Shown: positions 23,438-33,904 of the stretch, piece after piece | Layout: every line of letters begins with the position of its first letter | Position numbering within the stretch: position 1 is the first letter of the stretch | Source of the DNA: Leuctra nigra | Lineage: Eukaryota; Arthropoda; Insecta; Plecoptera; Leuctridae | NCBI GenBank assembly: GCA_934045905.1 | Contig: OW203763.1 | Coordinates: 38,949,017-39,013,016 of the forward strand | DNA length: 64,000 nucleotides | Direction: 5' to 3' | The notes under the pieces: generated by a model | Databases searched by the model: none | The model's input: only the letters and a program-made list of their open reading frames with translations | What the model was told of the DNA's origin: nothing | Made by a program: the position numbers and the translations under genes

Positions 23438-25546
23438 TTCGTTTCGTTGATCCCAATATATTGAAATTTTTACATTATTGATATCAATATAATATTTTGT
23501 TTAAAATTTACAATTTTCAGATTGATATCGTAAGCAGTTTTGAAGCAACAGCGTCCCGGCCAATGGACGTTTTTTACGCGGGTAATAATAGATAATAATA
23601 GATTTTTCGGCAACCAAATTCGAGCACCTGGTATTTTTTTCCCACAAGAGTAATCCCTAGTAAAACGAAAAGATCACCAAAGCATCACCATAACGTCGCA
23701 ATAAGATTACTAACATCACCAAACGATCGCCAAAGGTAAACCTAGCATTACCAAAATTTTAGAGCAAAAGAATATACATTACCAAAACATCACCGATTTA
23801 CACCAAAAGATAACCAACAAACCAAAGCATTACCAAAGCATTTCCAAATGTAAACCACTAATCCCGTCTTATAAACCAAAAGATCGTCAAACGATTACCA
23901 TGGTTTGCAAGAGAAGGGTAAACCAAAGCATCACCATGGTAATGCTTTGGTAATCTCTCCTTGTAAACCAAAAGATCGTCAAACGATCACCATGGTTTGC
24001 AAGAGAAGGGTAAACCAAAGCATCACCATGGTAATGCTTTGGTGATGCTTTATAATGTAATTTTCGCCTTTAGTTATCCAGTGTGCTCCATGTGTCCATT
24101 AAGCAAAGTACTGTAATTCAAATTTAGGGTAAGGATAGGCGATTCCATTTTCATAAATATTGATTTTTGCATTGATTTTCTGCATTTCGATTAATCTGTG
24201 AATCGATTCTCCCAGACTGATTTTCACGATTATGCCATTGAGTGGAATGTTTTCTTACATTTGATAAAATAATACGCGCTAGAATTGATTCGACTTTTGG
24301 CTATCGATTTTTTCGACTATCTGCATTCTGATTAATCACTGAATTAAAAAAATTATAATAATTTACATGTTGGTAAAATCTTAATGATTTGCAGCTGATA
24401 ACAGTTAATCCAATCTATTCTTTTACTGTAGGTATAACCAATCACTGTTCACTTCCATTTCACAAACATGATTGGGGCTTATTGACTTATAAATATGCAA
24501 GTCTGTTTAATTGTCAATATAATATCTTTGTAAAGTTAATAAACTACAAATATATAGGTACATAAATAAATAGGTATTATGTAAGTAATTATCAGAGCTG
24601 GGCGATTCAGTCCAAGAATCGATTGAGTGATTAACAATTACAAGAAACAGTTCTGATCTCCTGGGCAGTGCTAAACACAAGATTCAATTCGAGTAGAGAG
24701 GCGTCTATGAGATACCATCGTTGGGTTAGAAGGTATAGAAGTTTCAGCGCACGAAAACACATCTGCCTCCATGGCTCAGAGCAAGCGCTGCGAGATGTCA
24801 CGTCGAGGGTCCCGGCTACATTCTTCGTCGCAGTCGAATAATTTAATTTCGCATGTTTGTTACAGCTGAACAGTTATCTGCAAATATCTGGTTTAAATGT
24901 GCATACGAGTGTTAATTAAAGTGTAATAATGAATTAAAGTTTTGAATTTTGTTTGTAATTATTCGTTACTCTTTGGTGACGTTTTGGTAATGCTTTCGCG
25001 ATGCTTTGGTAATGCTTTCGCGATGCTTTGGTAATGCTTTGGTGATGCTTTGGTAATGCTTTCGTGATGCTATGGTAATGCTTTGACGATGCTTTAGTAA
25101 TGCTTTCGTGATGCTTTGGTAATGCTTCGGTTTTTGTAGGTTTTCATGGTGATGCTTTGGTGATGCTTTGGTAATGCTTTGGTTTAATTTGGTAATGTTT
25201 TGGTAATGCTTTGGTAATGCTTTGGTGACGTTTTGTTATCCATGCATGGCAAATTGGTTTGCTTTTGGTTTACAAAAGCATCGCTAAAGCATCATTTTGT
25301 GAAACAAATGAACCTAAATGGTGATGCTCTGGTTTGCTTTTGGTTTACGTTTTTGGTTTGCTTTTGGTTTACTTTTGGCTATCTTTTGGTGATGTTATTT
25401 TTCTACTAGGGATGTTTTTGAAACTTTCACATATTAAACCTTAGTATGATGTTTATGTTATGTAAAATTTTCAGCCCTATGTATTCAGTAGTTTCGTCAC
25501 AGCTATGTTTCGCCCATTGTGAGTTTTTTTGCGCCACCCGGTATAT
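23430..25546 (+). mobile_element. Half of a GCGCCACCCGG-terminus foldback element, split by an insertion
   Basis: The stretches 23430-23654 and 25412-25546 align with the right half of the complete element at 58165-58992. Shared blocks include attgaaatttttacat, gatatcgtaagcagttttgaag, aacagcgtcccggcc and the terminus gcgccacccggtata. The left half is missing; the 2-kb palindrome directly abuts. The element at 23655-25411 interrupts it. Confidence 0.7.
23655..25411. mobile_element. Foldback element with CCCTAGTA termini, nested
   Basis: The ends are CCCTAGTA and TACTAGGG, sitting between AT and AT in a sequence that is continuous in the intact relative at 58 kb, which fixes both boundaries. 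The left subterminal region repeats ccaaagcatcacc/ccaaagcattacc. The right one (about 24965-25400) carries the reverse complement ggtaatgctttgg many times, so the arms can fold on each other. The core (about 24.06-24.96 kb) has no transposase ORF. It includes cagagctgggcgattc (near 24595), which resembles a hAT terminus and may be a further nested remnant. Confidence 0.75.
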
Positions 25547-25577
25547 AACCCCAAAATGGAGCCTTTCGATGTAGATT

Positions 25578-26159
25578 CAGGGATGGGCTGTATCTAAGAA
25601 ACAAGCATATGAGATACGTATTGAATCTAAGATACATTTTAAAGTATCTTGAGTATCTTATTTTTCCAAGATACTTTTATACTTAGAAAAGTCAACTACC
25701 ACGCATAGGTACTTGCCTAATACCCAAACAAATACCCAAACAAGGCATAAAGCCTATGGGTCACTGCATGTGTATTTATGTATACCTTATGTAAAATAAG
25801 GAAAATAAACTAAACTAAACTAAACTAAAAAAATATTGTGACTATTTTACCATTTCCAGCTGCATTTTCCATTCGAAAAAGTTTACTCTTCTGTTCCAGT
25901 GGCGAGACTGTTCTAAATCGTATTACAGATTATTATTAATAATTACATTTTTTAATTGTGTTTCACTTATCAGGTTAATTAATAAATCAAAACATAAATT
26001 AGATTTAAATTGAATAAATTTTCAATTCATTCATATTTTTCCGACTACAAATATCTTGTATCTTATAAGTATCTTGTATGTTCAGATACCTACTCTTAAT
26101 AAAAAGTGTATACTATCTTGTATCTCAGATACTTTTTTAAAGTATCTTGTCCATCCATG
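25578..26159. mobile_element. hAT-like non-autonomous element with GTATCT/AGATAC-rich ends
   Basis: The termini CAGGGATGG and CCATCCATG are inverted at eight of nine positions. They are flanked by TGTAGATT (25570-25577) and TGTAGATA (26160-26167), seven of eight identical, as expected for a hAT target duplication. Both ends are dense in agatac and gtatct motifs. A piece with a (taaac)4 tail (25806-25825) sits inside and looks like the 3' end of a nested non-LTR element. No transposase is present. Confidence 0.8.
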
Positions 26160-26454
26160 TGTAGATATTATTCCCAGATTCTCTTTTGGTACGTAATAGT
26201 ACCCCCAAAAACCAGTGGTATGACTTTAAAAATTACTTGGTTGTAAGTGACACTACAATAAAGGTGAGTGAAAAGATAATTTCTTTACACAGTAGTAAGT
26301 TACTTTCTTTACTTTATGTCCAACACTGTTATTATCCTATTAGATATTATACAAGGAATTTATTGACATTATGGGCGTTCTGAATAACATAAACGCAGCA
26401 ATACTTGACAGGAATCATTAAAATTTCCATAATAAACCGCATGGCGTTATGTTC

Positions 26455-26925
26455 ATCAGAAGAGTTCAAGAAGTGTTCAAGAAGAGTTCAAGAAGTGTAG
26501 TGATCAGAAGTAGAGTTATGAGTAGTATCAGAAGTGTGCATCAGTAGTGTTCATCAAATGTGTTCATCAGAGGGAGTATCAGGAAGGAGTGTTCATAAGG
26601 AGAGTTGAGCTGTAGTGATCAGGAGTAGTGATCAGGAGTAGTGATCAGGAGGAGTGATCAGGTGTAGTGATCAGGAGTAGTGATCAGGTGTAGTTATCAG
26701 GAGGAGTGATCAGGAGTAGTGATCAGGAGTAGTGATCAGGAGTAGTGATCAGGTGTAGTGATCAGGAGTAGTGATCAGGAGTAGTGATCAGGAGTAGTGA
26801 TCAGGAGTAGTGATCAGAAGTAGTGATCAGGTGTAGTGATCAGGAGTAGTGATCAGGAGTAGTGATCAGCTGTAGTGATCAGGAGTAGTGATCAGGAGTA
26901 GTGATCAGGGTGTTCATCATGAATA
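26455..26925. repeat. 13-bp minisatellite (agtagtgatcagg)
   Basis: About 23 regular units run from roughly 26610 to 26908, preceded by degenerate relatives (gtgttcatcag, gagttcaagaa). Single-base variants alternate (aggag, aggtg, agcag). Confidence 0.9.
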
Positions 26926-26929
26926 TCGA

Positions 26930-27770
26930 ATATGATTCTTCATTAGGAGTTAAAATTTAATTTTTCACAATGAAAACAAAATGCCTAATTATATATTGAT
27001 AATTGGTGCAATGTTTGTTGGGGACAAATTAACGGTTGCTGTTAGATGAATTGTTTTAACTCTTAAATTCAATTATTTGGTAATTAGTTGGCATATTTTA
27101 TTTTTTCATCTATTGTCTAGATTTGTTCATTTTAATTTACTTCAAAATTTTTAAACATATAGGGTCAACCTGCTTTGGTTGACCACATAGCCATGGGGGA
27201 TGGGGGAAAATAATTCTGAAAAAATTGGCAAGTATATCGAGTTTGTGAAAAACTGTTAAAAGGCGTAAAAATCAAAAAATTATTTCCTTCAATTATTTTC
27301 TATGTACAGCCGTCTCGTTATGTGTGATAAAAGCCAGCGATAAAACCAGTCTTGTAAATCATCCCTCTGTATACAAATATCTATATTTTAGGTAACTTAT
27401 ACCACGTCTGTGTACGACTGGTAGTCGCGATAGGGGGTAAGTTTTATCAGGACATAAAGAGGTGACTCAACACGTAGAAAAATCATCTAGTGAAGCGGTC
27501 GCTCCACACAGCCAAGTCGTACCGTACACTCACAGTCACTCAACATACCGTAAATGCCTATATAAACTGAGGAGCAGACCAACAACTTTTACTGTAAGCA
27601 ACAACATAGCATTTTCGGCCTACTGGATCTCAACAATGGAAAATCTCTCATTGTTGTGAAATATCTTAATTTTGAGCTATGGCCCACCTGACAACATATA
27701 CATCACGCGACAACAATCAGTCATGCCGTTTACGACCTAGAGAGCAGTGAAAATCGTGAAATTACACCGC
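26930..27770. other. Gene-free interval
   Basis: No exon is recognised. A TATA-like ctatataaactgagg sits near 27559 in a slightly GC-richer stretch (27440-27640), without supporting evidence of a transcript. Confidence 0.3.
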
Positions 27771-27799
27771 TTTCTTCTTCTTCTTCTTCTTCTTCTTCA
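27771..27799. repeat. (TTC)n microsatellite
   Basis: About nine TTC repeats at the left edge of the CCGGAAGTGACGTCA array. Confidence 0.9.
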
Positions 27800-27829
27800 G
27801 ATGATGATGATATCAGAAAAGGTCGCTGT

Positions 27830-29415
27830 CACCGCCACAGCCTAAACGGCTGAACCGATCAACCTGAAATTTTTACCACATATGCACTTTTGGCGTCTGA
27901 TGATACCTTGCCCCTTGTTATTTTATGTGCCGCCATTTTTAAACCGGAAGTGACGTCATATATGAAAAACGGCTGGACCGATTAGAACAAAATTAGCCCC
28001 ATTCGATTGAGATGGTCATCTATATGAAGTATAATACTTAAAATTAAAATTTTCTTATATTCTAAACCGGAAGTGACGTCATAAATTTGCAATATTTAGC
28101 TTATTTCATCAAATTATACTTTAAATACACATATAATTAACTTACATTGTAACATGGACAATACAAAATTATAATTTCAATACACAGTGTTCTCGGCTGC
28201 CATTCCTCAAACCGGAAGTGACGTCATACATCGAAAACGCCTGTACCGATTGCCACTGAACTAGCTCGGATTGTCTATTCATTCTGCAATCTATTTGAAA
28301 AATCAATTGGGATAAATGAATATACAAATTAACGGTAACGGAAATGGCGGCATGAACCACTAAATGAAACCGGAAGTGACGTCATATATTGAAAACGGCA
28401 TGAGCGATTTGAAGGAAATTAGCGCTAATGAATTCAGATGGTCGTTCATGAAGTATCAACAAGATAAAACTAGATTGTTTTCTTATTACCTTTACCGGAA
28501 ATGACGTCATAAAAATGCTTAATGACGTCATTAATATGCTAAATGACACTAAATTCATCACTTTATACTTTTAAATAGATATTTAGTAAACATACATTAT
28601 AAATAATTATAAATTCAAGGTTGTAGTGCTCTCGGCCGCCATTTTCTAAAACCGGAAGTGACGTCATATATCGAAAGCGGCTGTACCTAATGCAACTAAA
28701 TTATGTTAATATGTTGCACTTATAATTATGAATTCAAGACAACATTATTTCTGGCCGCCATTTTCAAAACCGGAAGTGACGTCATTTATCGAAAACAGAT
28801 GTACCGATTGCAACTAAATTATGTAATTATATAGCCCTTATATTTATAAATTCAAGTTATAACACTATTTTCGGCCACCATTGTTAAAACCGGAAATGAC
28901 GTCATATATCGAAAACCGCTGTACCGATTGCAACCAAATTTCGGAAATATGTAGGACTAATAATTAGTAATTAAAGACGAAATTTATTTCGGCCGACATT
29001 GTTAAAACCGGAATTGACGTCATATATCGAAAACGGCTGTACCGATTGCAACCGAATTTTGGAAATGTGTAGACCTTTAATTATGAATTAAAGACGACAT
29101 TATTTACGGCCGCCATTGTTAAAACCGGAAGTGACGTCATATATCGAAAACGGCTGTACCGATTGCAACCAAATTTTAGAAATGTGTAGGACTTATAATT
29201 ATGAATTAAAGACGACATTATTTTCGGCCGCCATTGTTAAAACAGGAAGTGACGTCATATATCGAAAACGTCTGTACCGATTGCAACCAAATTGTGCAAT
29301 TATGTAGGACTTATAATTATGAATTCAAGACGACATTATGTTCGGCCGCTATTTCAAAACCGGAAGTGACGTCATATATCGAAAACGGCTGGACCAATTG
29401 TAACGAAACTTTGGC
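27830..29415. repeat. Array of about 118-158-bp units, each with an ETS plus CRE composite motif
   Basis: Twelve units carry CCGGAAGTGACGTCA or a one- to two-base variant, starting at 27944, 28067, 28212, 28370, 28495, 28652, 28770, 28890, 29008, 29125, 29243 and 29360. Spacing is irregular at first, then settles at 117-120 bp. Most units have ggccgccatt about 15-20 bases before the motif and atatcgaaaacggctgtacc after it. A further isolated TGACGTCA lies at 28523-28530. ETS-family factors bind CCGGAAGT, CREB/ATF factors bind TGACGTCA, and GCCGCCAT matches the YY1/Pho core. Whether anything binds here is unknown. Overlapping 63-65-codon ORFs are repeat translations. Confidence 0.85.
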
Positions 29416-29563
29416 TTTTCTTCGTGGATAATCATTTTAAGCTTACCAAACGCAAATTTTCTAGTAACCAAATCGGTTGAGGCGTATTTTTTTAAAGTAA
29501 TTAGTCCTTCTTCCTCCGACATTTGTTACAAGCTTTATGAATAAACTAACAAAAGAAGTGATA

Positions 29564-30389
29564 TCCCCGAAAAAACACTCCGTGTAAAAAAGGCAGCCAA
29601 GTCTCTTTAATTTAAAAAAATTCAACACCGAAAAGGAGTATATCAAAAAAGGAGCCAAGTCAATGACATTTCCAAATATTTAATCGTATCTTTGAAATAA
29701 AAGTATAAACACCGAGAAATACTTTACAAAAGAACTTGGCGGATCGTTTTTTTAAATACATTTTCTATTTATAAGCATATGCCATTACTATACAACCGTA
29801 ATTTAGAATTCTTAGAATAATAGGAAAACATCTTTCAATTACATATTATTATATATATACCTACTGTAAAATATTTTCTATTTGAATATGTACACGATGA
29901 AACTAGTTGCATATGTTTGTAATAAATACACAATAGTTATCTTCGTAATATTGTTTCATGGTCAACATATTAATTAAGTCTCATGCGTTATACCTTCTCA
30001 TCATGAAATAAATTTATATTAATCCGCATTTAATAACAATACATTTCACAAAGTACACAGTAACGGCACATTCAATGTCTTTAAATTTTTTAACTTTATA
30101 CACTTGACACTTCAAAAATATATAATAGTGGCTCTAAAAGAAAGAGGATAATGTACCTACTTGTAAATTTCTGTCCACTTTAGGATAGAATGATGTCTTT
30201 AAAAAACGATGCGCCAAGTCCTTTTGTAAAGTATTTCTCGGTGTTTTACTTTTATTTCAAAGATACGATTAAATATTTGGAAATGTCATTGACTTGGCTC
30301 CTTTTTTGATATCACTCCTTTTCGGTGTTGATTTTTTTTAAATTAAAGAGACTTGGCTGCCTTTTTTACACGGAGTGTTTTTTCGGGGA
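29564..30389. mobile_element. TA-flanked element with long terminal inverted repeats
   Basis: The ends TCCCCGAAAAAACACTCCG and CGGAGTGTTTTTTCGGGGA are flanked by TA on each side, with ATAT also matching if read wider. The arms continue for about 190 bp (29564-29755 and 30205-30389), passing through blocks such as gagccaagtcaatgacattt and its complement. The central 450 bp is AT-rich with no transposase. A TA duplication suggests the Tc1/mariner group, but that is inference. The 65-codon minus ORF (29461-29658) lies across one arm and is not a gene. Confidence 0.75.
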
Positions 30390-30609
30390 TATTATTATGC
30401 TGCATGTGAAACCCTGATGACAGGCCAATATCCAAACGCCCACAAGCTTTAAAATGAGCTCAATAATATTTGTATAAAGGTCCCCAGGACCAAATACACG
30501 GGCATACATTTAGAACTAAATGTTTACGTGTACGAAGACGAATGGTGGAATGGTGGAATGGTCCCCGAATCTCCACTCCAACCACCTTTCTTCTTCCACC
30601 ATTCATTAT

Positions 30610-30835
30610 CATCAAGTTTATCAGGCAGTAACACCTGGACTTTCACTCCAGAGGTCTTGGTTTCGATTCCAGAGGCAGTCCTTCCTCACTGAAATTCCCT
30701 CCGTCGATCTGTTTGAAAGATTCCTTACTAATTGGCCACGACCGCCTCCTCCCCAATATCCATCTTCATTTATACTTCATCATTATTATAATCACCATTA
30801 CACTAGTTGCAGAATTGTGCGAGGTTGAAAGTCGA
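30610..30835 (+). mobile_element. SINE copy, plus strand
   Basis: actccagaggtcttggtttcgattcc (B-box region) is followed by gcagtccttcctcactgaa, ggccacgaccgcctcc, ttcatcattattataatcacc and the tail gttgcagaattgtgcgagg. It lies directly before the MITE at 30847. Confidence 0.65.
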
Positions 30836-30846
30836 TCATTTCTGTA

Positions 30847-31088
30847 CCTCAGAGGTAGAAGGGCGAAAGTCCATTTCAATGACTCGTGAGGTGAGGTCAT
30901 AACCAGTAAATCTGTCTTCATCCAATAATATTAGTAATGGTGACATGAGTCATTGTGTATGAGAATACTTCAATAGAACTGTATTTGTTGATATGAGTCA
31001 ATGGCAATTGATAAAGCTTGATTGCGTAATTCTAAAAGTGTACAACGCAATATCGAGACAATGGACTTGCGGCCTTCTACCTCTGAGG
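30847..31088. mobile_element. MITE with CCTCAGAGGTAGAAGG termini, intact
   Basis: The inverted ends extend about 31 bp with two mismatches (left CCTCAGAGGTAGAAGGGCGA, right its complement) and are flanked by TA (30845-30846 and 31089-31090). The first nine bases are themselves nearly palindromic. The interior has no ORF. Related copies are at 2074, 19225, 54512 and, as a fragment, about 31570-31645. Confidence 0.8.
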
Positions 31089-31100
31089 TACATATCTCGC

Positions 31101-31542
31101 CTGTGTTGTGATTAGATCATTTATTTTTATCTAGATAAAGATAAAGATAACCTGCTAAAAATTTATCTAGATATGATAATAGATAAATATCCAAGAAATC
31201 ATCTAGATAAAAGATAAAGATAAAAAATTATCTAGATAATTGTAATAGATAATAGATACATTTTTTACCAAATACTACATGTTCCCTAATTATTTTCGAA
31301 TCCTAAATTCGGAACTCGATTGTTTTGTAAAAACGAATGCGACTAAACGGAGATGATTTTTCTTTTTCGTATCATCTGACATTTGACTTTGAGGTTCGTG
31401 CATGTTCACACACAAATGCATTTTGAATTTTATATTTTTTATCTAGATAAAGATATAGATAACCAATTATTTAATTATCTAGATAAGATAAAATATAAAA
31501 AAATTATTATCTAGATAATTATCTAGATAAGTCACCACACTG
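31101..31542. mobile_element. Second hAT-type element with TATCTAGATA-rich ends
   Basis: The ends CTGTGTTGTGA and TCACCACACTG match those of 3019-3481 apart from single-base changes. The flanking octamers TATCTCGC (31093-31100) and TATCACGC (31543-31550) are a near-perfect duplication. The interior is homologous but inverted relative to the first copy, sharing for example the gactaaacggagatgattttcc region. There is no transposase ORF. Confidence 0.85.
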
Positions 31543-31569
31543 TATCACGCTACATCCTCCCTCTACGTC

Positions 31570-31645
31570 TTACTTGATTACATCATTCCAAAAGTGTTGA
31601 ACGCAATATCGAGACAACGTACTTCCGTCCTTCTACCTCTGCGCT
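31570..31645 (+). mobile_element. 3' fragment of the CCTCAGAGG-terminus MITE
   Basis: attccaaaagtgttgaacgc, atatcgagacaac and ccttctacctctg repeat the right end of the MITE at 30847-31088. Confidence 0.6.
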
Positions 31646-33225
31646 GCTGTCCAGATCTCGCTCACTTCCTGTCAATGTTCTCCCAGCATCTCTGTTTTCA
31701 TTCTCTCTGAAGGTTGTGGTGCTTGGAAGTCTTGGACTTGGTCCTGTCATCAGTGTCTTGGCGTGTGATACACCGAGGTCGTCGAGCAGTTAGTGACGCG
31801 ACCTTCATGGAGACATTTCCAGCCACCATCTCAGCTGGCAACAGTGAGAGATCATCGAAAACTGGACCAATTTCAACTCCTCAGGCATGACGTAAAGGTA
31901 ACATGTTTTCAGGTTGTTTTGTCGCCTCAGCGGTTAGGTTCGATCGAGAGTTGATTTTGCAGGCTCCTTCATGAAAAACAAATGTGTAAATTGTGCAGTA
32001 CCTACCTTTTTTCAATTTCCATACAATTCTTATAGTTATTCCCAAATTACTATTTACACATCTTAAAGTTATTTTAATTTGTCACCTTTTATCACTTTTG
32101 ATTTTTATAACTTGTATACATAATATTTTTTAATTTCCTTTAATTCTTATAGTTCTTCCCAATTTACCAAATATAAAATGATTTTTTTTAAATTCTTAAA
32201 GTTTGTGTTATTTCCCATATTATGAATACTATAGATTTTTTCAATTTTGTATTTTTTTAAATTTATATAGTTTTGTGTTAATTCACACTTTATTTCACTT
32301 TTAGAATAGTAAATATTTAATTTAATTTCATATAGTAATTTAATGTAGAATGGTACTATTTGTGTAGTATTTTTATACAGTTATTATTTATAGTTTTCTT
32401 TTAAGTTGATCCCAATTCACAATAGTTTTTTCTGATAATTTTATAGTAATGTTTCATAAGTTCTTTTGGTTTGAAACATAAAAAAATGTATAATAAATTT
32501 GTTAGAGTGACTAAATCCCCAAAAATGCAATATACATTTTGAGTGAAAAATTGCTTCCACTTCTCTGCAAGTGATAAATGAAAAGTTACTGATGCACGGT
32601 GCTAAATTCCAAGTGCTATTACATTACATCCTGGGTTTAACACGTGCATTCGAACACGTTCGTTGACATTACATAAAATATTGAAATTGACTTACATGAC
32701 AACTAAAATTACTAAATTAAAGTGAGTTGTCAGTATGTATGTTAGTATGTAAGGAAGTATGTTATAAGTACCTATCACTCTAATTATATACTTACCTAAG
32801 TGATAAATGATAACTATGAGTGATAACTATACTAGTATAACAGATTTAAAACTTTCGGTAATTATTCGTTCAATTTGTTATGAATGTACTTTAGTTTCAA
32901 CTGTCCACAATTTGTTGACTTGAACTTGATATTTCCATATAAATTACACCCTATGAAGAATGTATAGACAAAATAATGTGTATAAAATATTGACTACATA
33001 ATGTATTCAAATAAATACTGTGATTTTGATTTTCAATTTTTAATTTTATATCTAATAATAATCTTCTATGATATTAAAAGCTTAGCCCAAGGATGGAGCA
33101 AAATACCTGATAAAATAGATTTTCAGTTCAAGGTTTTTGATAAAATTTGGTTACAAATTTGCTTTTTTGAGACTGTAGTTTTCTTTAGAAAAATATTGTA
33201 GTACTACTGTACTTGGTAGTTTCGC
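31646..33225. other. Gene-free interval with a GC-richer start
   Basis: 31646-31910 is GC-richer than its surroundings and ends in a donor-like aaag/gtaaca (near 31896). The rest is AT-rich with no recognised feature. Confidence 0.3.
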
Positions 33226-33229
33226 TTCT

Positions 33230-33243
33230 GAGGATGATTGTGA

Positions 33244-33303
<60 letters not shown>

Positions 33304-33350
33304 ACTGGTAAGGATGACGGTGGGTAGAAGGCTGTCGTGGGCTATGATAA
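33230..33350 (-). mobile_element. SINE fragment with (ATG)n microsatellite
   Basis: About 19 ATG repeats (33245-33302), then taaggatgacggtggg and ggctgtcgtgggct, as in the SINE body. It probably belongs with the piece at 33760-33900, separated by about 400 bp of other sequence. Frames reading poly-Met or poly-Ile across it are artefacts. Confidence 0.5.
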
Positions 33351-33759
33351 ACCACAACAGTTGCTACTTGCAGAGTAAGAAATATGATTCATGCGTGATA
33401 GACAACTCTTGTACAGAAGAATTGCAATAGTCGGTATTTAGGTATTAAAATTACTTACATTTTATATGAATGTATGTATTCCAGCACAACGCCAGACTAA
33501 AGCAGGGATAGTTCCAATCCATTGGGATTTCAGAATCTAATCATCGTTGTCATCAATAGGCGACTTTTGACTTATTATTTAACACTGCTTCGTTGCATGT
33601 GAAAATACAGTGACAGTTTGATAACAGTGATAATAGCAATTTAATGAATACAATTTATTCTCAGTACATTTTCATACCGAGATTATTTCGCTGGATTCAG
33701 GAATTGATATGAGCTAGGTACTGATGTAAATATGTAAATAGTATCTAAAAGATGCTGGA

Positions 33760-33900
33760 AGGAGCATAACTGCAGGCCCCTATGTCTTTCAATATTTCCC
33801 GCACATGTGTCTCTCGACTGAGGATATCTACGAAGACATCTCAGTCAAGAAGATAGACTGCGGGAGTAAAACCTGAGCCTCAGGATTAGGTCCGGTAACA
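33760..33900 (-). mobile_element. SINE head fragment
   Basis: tgtctctcgactgaggatatctacgaagac, ctcagtcaagaag and gcgggagtaaaacctgagcctc match the head half of the minus-strand SINE. Confidence 0.5.
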
Positions 33901-33904
33901 TTCT

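Noticed and set aside
33151..33430. Poly-Met and poly-Ile ORFs
   Set aside because: Reading frames of an (ATG)n microsatellite.
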